Shown: positions 59,963-64,000 of the stretch, in pieces | Layout of the letters: every line of letters starts with the position of its first letter | How positions within the stretch are numbered: position 1 is the first letter of the stretch | DNA from: Pseudomaricurvus albidus | GTDB lineage: Bacteria; Pseudomonadota; Gammaproteobacteria; Pseudomonadales; Cellvibrionaceae | DNA: 64,000 bases | Direction: 5' to 3' | NCBI RefSeq assembly: GCF_018863235.1 | Contig: NZ_JAHKRS010000005.1 | Span: 1 to 64,000, forward strand | Position numbers and translations under genes: made by a program | The notes under the pieces: model-generated | The model's input: the letters and a program-made list of their open reading frames with translations, nothing else | What the model was told of the DNA's origin: nothing | The model's database searches: none

Positions 59963-60760
59963 TCAGGATGCGTGTAAAAAACGCAGCAGCTTGTCATTGC
60001 AATACTTCTGAGTGTCCAACACCTGCTTTTCCTGCAGCAGCTGAAGCTGATGGCTGAAAAACATCACGATGATACTGATAACCAGTGCAATAAACGTTGA
60101 GTTGAAAGCAACACCCAGACTGACGGTAACCCCGGCGATATCGCCTTCGACAGCTTTGTGTGCCTGACCTAATGCTTCACCGATACCGCGAACAGTCCCG
60201 ATAAAACCAATGGATGGGATAGCCCAGGCAATATAGCGGACCATGGATAACTCACTGTCCAGTCGGTCGGATTCGGTTTCGCAAACATCTTTGACCGCCG
60301 TGCTGGCATCCGCCACATTGCGAGTGGTCTGAAAACGTTGAAGTGATGTCATCAAGGCTCTGGGAATCAGCATGTCTTGCTGTTCATCCGGTAACGCCTG
60401 AACCGGACGGGCGAATTCCACGGTGTCTTCCGGGAGAATGCTGGCGCCTTCCCGCACACGGAGCAGCGGCATGGACAGCAGTTTGCGTTCCTGCAGGGCT
60501 CTCTGGGCTTTATGACCCATAATCGCCAGAGCCCACAGCATCAGTACAAAACAGGCTTCCTGCTCGTAGTCCCGCATGACGACAAACAGACTGCGTTGCA
60601 CGACATAGGGTTCGCCAGCTGCTTGTTTGTCCAACTGTTCCTGCAGGATGGCATCAGCATTGGGGCGCACCCAGGCCACATAAATCGAGTGGACAACGAT
60701 GACGGAAATTAACAAGGCAAACAGTTGGTAGATAAACTCTGATCCAGCGTTGCGTTTCAT
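59963..60760 (-). CDS. MotA/TolQ/ExbB-type ion-channel protein
   Basis: The 265-residue protein has four probable membrane segments: FALLISVIVVHSIYVAW (about 13-29), ACFVLMLWALAIMGH (68-82), SMVRYIAWAIPSIGFIGTVRG (169-189) and SLGVAFNSTFIALVISIIVMFF (206-227). The IPSIGFIGTVRGIGEAL block and GVTVSLGVAFNSTFIAL are the MotA/ExbB family signature for the two pore-lining helices. In family members such a protein forms a pentamer around an ExbD/MotB dimer. The two VWA proteins immediately downstream fit as partners. There is no separate ExbD gene in the visible run. Confidence 0.88.
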   Translation of the reverse strand: MKRNAGSEFIYQLFALLISVIVVHSIYVAWVRPNADAILQEQLDKQAAGEPYVVQRSLFVVMRDYEQEACFVLMLWALAIMGHKAQRALQERKLLSMPLLRVREGASILPEDTVEFARPVQALPDEQQDMLIPRALMTSLQRFQTTRNVADASTAVKDVCETESDRLDSELSMVRYIAWAIPSIGFIGTVRGIGEALGQAHKAVEGDIAGVTVSLGVAFNSTFIALVISIIVMFFSHQLQLLQEKQVLDTQKYCNDKLLRFLHAS

Positions 60761-60814
60761 ATGATGTTTCCTAAAGCCTGTGTTATTTGTTCTTGGAGAC
60801 AGGGGAGTACCTTG

Positions 60815-61072
60815 TCAGATGTCTACCGGAAAAGCGACGGACAAATCCTCTGAAACTTCTTCCGACGGAGTGAAATCACCACCGGAAGATTTTGAAGAGG
60901 TGTTGCTGGCTGGTGCTTTTGTTGTTTTTTGGGAATCCTCATCAGCGGTTTTCGGTGCTGACTCAGCTTCCTTGTCGGTTTGACTGAACCCTGAAGCGCT
61001 GTAACCGCTCAATGTGAGAGTCATCAGCAGAACCAGTAAAGCTTTCAGTCGAACGGTGTGTGGTATCTTCAC
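60815..61072 (-). CDS. Small exported low-complexity protein
   Basis: An 85-residue protein with a signal peptide (LKALLVLLMTLTLSGYSASG) and a Ser/Thr/Lys/Glu-rich mature part ending SVAFPVDI. It overlaps the end of the PEGA-FGE gene by four bases (ATG at 61072 inside the TGA of that gene), so it is coupled to it. It has no recognised family; its acidic disordered nature suggests a linker or accessory in the envelope. Confidence 0.7.
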   Translation of the reverse strand: MKIPHTVRLKALLVLLMTLTLSGYSASGFSQTDKEAESAPKTADEDSQKTTKAPASNTSSKSSGGDFTPSEEVSEDLSVAFPVDI

Positions 61073-63174
61073 TGGGCGTACCTCGCAATACGGAATCCCA
61101 CATCGTTACGGGCTTTGGAACCGTAATCCCGGAAAGATAAACGCAGGTCGGTCATGGTGGCGTGTGCCCAGCTGGAACCCCGAATTACGTGGTAATCCCC
61201 TGTTTCCGGTCCCAGCGGGTTGCTCTCTGCTTTCATTGAAAGTCCGGTGGTTATGCCATAAAAGTCGTTGATCCACTCCGCAGCGTTGCCGCTCATATCG
61301 TAAAGCTGGCGGTGGTTGGGGGGGAATTTTCCGACCGGGGAAGTGGTTGCGTAACGGTCATCATAACTGGTCAGGATCGAACCCAGCAGAGGCGCTGCGT
61401 TGCGATCACCAAAGTTTCCGGATCCCGCCGCAGGAGGCAGGGTCTCACCCCAGGGGTACTTCATCATTTGACCCTGTTTAAGGCGTGCAGCCCAGGACCA
61501 CTCGGCTTCAGTAGGAAGTCTGTAGCCCGTGCTGTTTGCATTGAAACCGCTAACCACTCCGCCGGAGACCTGATAGAAAGGCGTCAGCTGCTCCTGCTCA
61601 GACAGCCAGTTGCAGTAGAGAGCTGCTTGTTGCCAGCTGATATTGACCACGGGCTGCTGTTCACCGTTCAGACTGTTGCCTTTGACGTGGCCCGAGGAGT
61701 GAAACTTTTCAAAGCGGCGGAACTGGGCATTGGTTACCAACTTGTCGCTGAGGTAAAACGCGCGATCCAGTTTGACCCGGCGCTGTGCTTCATTGGCGCG
61801 GCGACCCTGTTCCCGCCGCGAGGCGCCCATGGTGAAGGTGTCGTTGGGCTTGAATAACAGCAGGCTCTGGTTTGCGGCGGTCTGGATACGTGGCTTGATA
61901 TTTTTCCACTCATGCTCTTCAACCGTCAGCAGTTTGATCGACAGGTTTTGATCCAGCTCGGGGCGTGGAAGTACGGTTTCATTGTGATCGGCATAGCCTT
62001 CTTTGCTGATGCGGATACGGTGTCGGCGAGCGGGCAGGCTGATGCTTTGATTGGCTCGTCCCATAAGACGGCCATCCACATAGAGCAACGCATCCGCTGG
62101 TGTTGCGGCAATCGTGATTTTGCCCAGATCGGCGGACAGGTTGACGTTAAGCGAAGCTTCTTTACCCGAGACAACATCAACGTTGCGATGTTGTGGCTGG
62201 TAACCGTCTTTGAATAAGGTGAAGTTGTAGGTTTTGCCGGGCTTCAGGGCAACTTCGGTCGGTGTCTTACCCTGAAACTGACCGTTGACGGTAATGCTGG
62301 CGCCAGCAGGGGAGGAGATAACCTTGACTAACCCGTCGGCTTTCACCAGCTGGATATCCGGCAGGGTCTTTTCCTGAAGCGCTTTGACCCGCAGGTTCTG
62401 TTGCCAGGCTTTGTAGCCTTCCAGCTTGACCACCAAACTGTGCTTGCCGGCCAGCAGCTCAGTTTGCATGGGGGTGACTCCCAGTTCTTCTCCATCGGCG
62501 GTAATGGTCGCGCCGGCAGGTGTCGAGCTGATGTTGACCGTAGCCCAGTTGGGCAGTAACTCAATGTTCAGGGTTTGTTCCTGATTGCGCCCTTCAATGG
62601 AAATGGATTGCTCCAGGGGCTGGTAACGCTCATTTTGTGCACTCAGCGTGTGCTCTCCGGCAGGGATGTCTGCTATGCGTTCGCCGGTTTTGCCGACTAT
62701 GTTACCGTCAATAAGAATCTCTGCTGGCGCATTACTGGTGACGGTAAGATGTCCCGGTAAGGGCTTGAGCTCCACCTCGTGGTGCTGGTTGTCATCACCA
62801 TTGATGGTGAGCGTTGCTTCATGGGGGTAATAGCCTTCTGCGGTCACCTGAATATTGTGTTGGCCTTTGAGCAGCAGAAAACGATTACCTACAGCAAAGG
62901 TCAGCAACCCATCGACGGTAATCGAGGGGTTGTCGGTATTGGTGCGAATATAGAGAGACTTGGCTGCAAACAGGTAAACCAGTATCACACACGCCAACAG
63001 CGTAGTGATCGCCAGAACGATGGATAACCCGGACGGCTGCCAGCCAGACTTTTGTTGCTGGGGTTGTGCAGGTTGAAAGTCCAGTGGTTGGATGATGTCA
63101 TCATCCGGCACTTGCGGGTTCTGATTGGATGAAGTGTGATCGTTAATGTTGGTTATCTCTTCCGGTTGAGTCAT
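61069..63174 (-). CDS. Membrane-anchored five-PEGA protein with FGE-like C-lectin-type domain
   Basis: Layout of 701 residues: a cytoplasmic N-terminus of about 45 residues, one membrane helix (SIVLAITTLLACVILVYLFA, about 49-68), five PEGA-type beta repeats (about 70-410, for example PAGASITVNGQFQGKTPTEV and PAGATITADGEELGVTPMQ), then an FGE/SUMF1-type domain (about 430-701) with YRLPTEAEWSWAAR, DMSGNAAEWINDFYG and RGSSWAH ... GFRIARYAQ. The two catalytic cysteines of true formylglycine-generating enzymes are absent, so it is probably a binding or structural version. The periplasmic beta rods suggest scaffolding, perhaps peptidoglycan or glycan contact. It overlaps the small gene downstream by four bases. 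Confidence 0.9.
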   Translation of the reverse strand: MTQPEEITNINDHTSSNQNPQVPDDDIIQPLDFQPAQPQQQKSGWQPSGLSIVLAITTLLACVILVYLFAAKSLYIRTNTDNPSITVDGLLTFAVGNRFLLLKGQHNIQVTAEGYYPHEATLTINGDDNQHHEVELKPLPGHLTVTSNAPAEILIDGNIVGKTGERIADIPAGEHTLSAQNERYQPLEQSISIEGRNQEQTLNIELLPNWATVNISSTPAGATITADGEELGVTPMQTELLAGKHSLVVKLEGYKAWQQNLRVKALQEKTLPDIQLVKADGLVKVISSPAGASITVNGQFQGKTPTEVALKPGKTYNFTLFKDGYQPQHRNVDVVSGKEASLNVNLSADLGKITIAATPADALLYVDGRLMGRANQSISLPARRHRIRISKEGYADHNETVLPRPELDQNLSIKLLTVEEHEWKNIKPRIQTAANQSLLLFKPNDTFTMGASRREQGRRANEAQRRVKLDRAFYLSDKLVTNAQFRRFEKFHSSGHVKGNSLNGEQQPVVNISWQQAALYCNWLSEQEQLTPFYQVSGGVVSGFNANSTGYRLPTEAEWSWAARLKQGQMMKYPWGETLPPAAGSGNFGDRNAAPLLGSILTSYDDRYATTSPVGKFPPNHRQLYDMSGNAAEWINDFYGITTGLSMKAESNPLGPETGDYHVIRGSSWAHATMTDLRLSFRDYGSKARNDVGFRIARYAQ

Positions 63175-63265
63175 AAATGCCTGAACTGATACTGGATTGG
63201 CGGTAACTTGATTGAGCTTTCATCTACGGGCGCTAAACAACCGCTACCACTGAGGAAATGCCGAC

Positions 63266-64000
63266 CTATCCTCCCATGGCAATCTTTTCATCGCATTGAA
63301 TCACAATAGTTTTCCGGTTTGTACCCGGTTGCAAAGTGAATTCTTCCCGTACATCGCGATAGCCGTTTCTGCTTCCTACCAGGGTATAGCGTCCGGGCTT
63401 GAGTTCCAGTGTGTGTTCCTTGAAGTTGCCGAGCTTGCCAACTTTATACAAGGTCACGTTGGTTTCATTGTCGGATCGAAGTAAGACTGCCACAGGATCC
63501 AGTGCTTTATTCAGTGCCTGTTGCAGTTGCTGCTGTTGTTGTTCAATGCGCGGGCCACGAGGTTTGACGGAGGCCGCATCGGCAAGCAACTGCTGTGCAC
63601 TGCGGTAAACTGCCGGGTCGGCCAGTCTTAGAGGCTGGTCGATCAGATTTTGCAGTTTTTTGTCCAGGTCAGCACGGGCACGTGTCCGTAAAACACCGAT
63701 TTTGGTGGCGACCACGCTGCTGTCCAGTTGTTGCGCCGCCTGGTAGCTGGCGAGGGCCTGTTGCCATTGTTCTTCACGTTCGTATTGTTCTGCCTGACTG
63801 AGATTCCGCTGAATGCTGTTTTGCGTCAACTGATTGCTGGCTTGTGTGATGGCATCCTGAGCGGTGGCATTACCGGGTTTGATCTTCAGCGCTTTTCTGA
63901 ACTCGGCGGCGGCTTTCGAGTACTGTTTTTGTTGTAAATAGCTGTAGCCCTGTCCCATGGCACTGGCAAAATTATCTTCAGTAATGGCCTGGTTAATGTC
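63266..64000 (-). CDS. TPR protein with PEGA-like C-terminus (5' end outside window)
   Basis: The frame stays open to the window end, giving at least 244 residues. It has tetratricopeptide repeats (SAMGQGYSYLQQKQYSKAAA, AEQYEREEQWQQALASYQAA), a helical spacer and a C-terminal PEGA-like beta domain (LYKVGKLGNFKEHTLELKPG, YTLVGSRNGYRDVREEFTL). Because the N-terminus is missing, a signal or kinase domain cannot be excluded. It is the first visible gene of the unusual minus-strand run, 91 bases before the PEGA-FGE gene. Confidence 0.85.
   Translation of the reverse strand, partial: DINQAITEDNFASAMGQGYSYLQQKQYSKAAAEFRKALKIKPGNATAQDAITQASNQLTQNSIQRNLSQAEQYEREEQWQQALASYQAAQQLDSSVVATKIGVLRTRARADLDKKLQNLIDQPLRLADPAVYRSAQQLLADAASVKPRGPRIEQQQQQLQQALNKALDPVAVLLRSDNETNVTLYKVGKLGNFKEHTLELKPGRYTLVGSRNGYRDVREEFTLQPGTNRKTIVIQCDEKIAMGG

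Noticed and set aside
61069-61900. True formylglycine-generating enzyme
   Set aside because: The catalytic cysteine pair is missing in the C-terminal block.

Overview
The window reads as chromosome of a free-living, aerobic to microaerobic Gammaproteobacterium of the Pseudomonas/Oceanospirillales/Cellvibrionales breadth, probably marine. Grounds (inference): moderate GC; a motY-type flagellar gene, which goes with Na+-type or Pseudomonas-style motors; a motY-pyrC-rnt ... peroxiredoxin-bfd gene order that I recall from Pseudomonas; a giant VCBS/cadherin-type adhesin; and a complete ccoNOQP-ccoGHIS cluster. No rRNA, tRNA, CRISPR array, insertion sequence or phage gene was seen.

Layout. 1-9361: 3' end of a giant surface or secreted repeat adhesin, cut by the window start. 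9.6-17.2 kb: peptide release factor 3, an acyltransferase, a phospholipase-D-family lipoprotein, a TauE-type exporter, an AI-2E-type permease and a methyltransferase. 17.4-22.4 kb: a large outer-membrane-type CBM9/DUF5916 protein, SelO and an unrecognised protein. 22.5-30.4 kb: a housekeeping block of aminotransferase, bfd, peroxiredoxin, thioesterase, rnt, pyrC, motY and argG. 30.5-40.3 kb: cbb3 oxidase structural genes behind a perfect FNR/Anr box, then the assembly genes ccoG, ccoH, ccoI and ccoS and a His-tailed TauE/SafE-like membrane protein. 40.3-53 kb: mixed metabolism and stress genes (gloA, a CNBD protein, SulP, YbaK, sbcB, NYN, GlsB, katG, aqpZ, a kinase-like protein, an acyl-CoA ligase).

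53.1-64 kb holds the most unusual part: ten co-directional minus-strand genes, the first cut by the window end. In transcription order they encode a TPR/PEGA protein, a membrane-anchored five-PEGA protein ending in an FGE-like fold without the catalytic cysteines, a small exported protein, a MotA/TolQ/ExbB-type channel protein, a degenerate Hsp70/actin-like protein with an FHA-like tail, two membrane-anchored coiled-coil VWA proteins, two lipoproteins and an M48 lipoprotein protease. Both VWA proteins start with a nearly identical transmembrane segment carrying an ExbD/MotB-like aspartate. My inference is an ion-driven envelope machine in which the VWA proteins replace ExbD/MotB. I do not recognise it as a named system.

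Starts were chosen from Shine-Dalgarno spacing and family N-termini. All functional names come from reading translated sequence and motifs; no database search was run.
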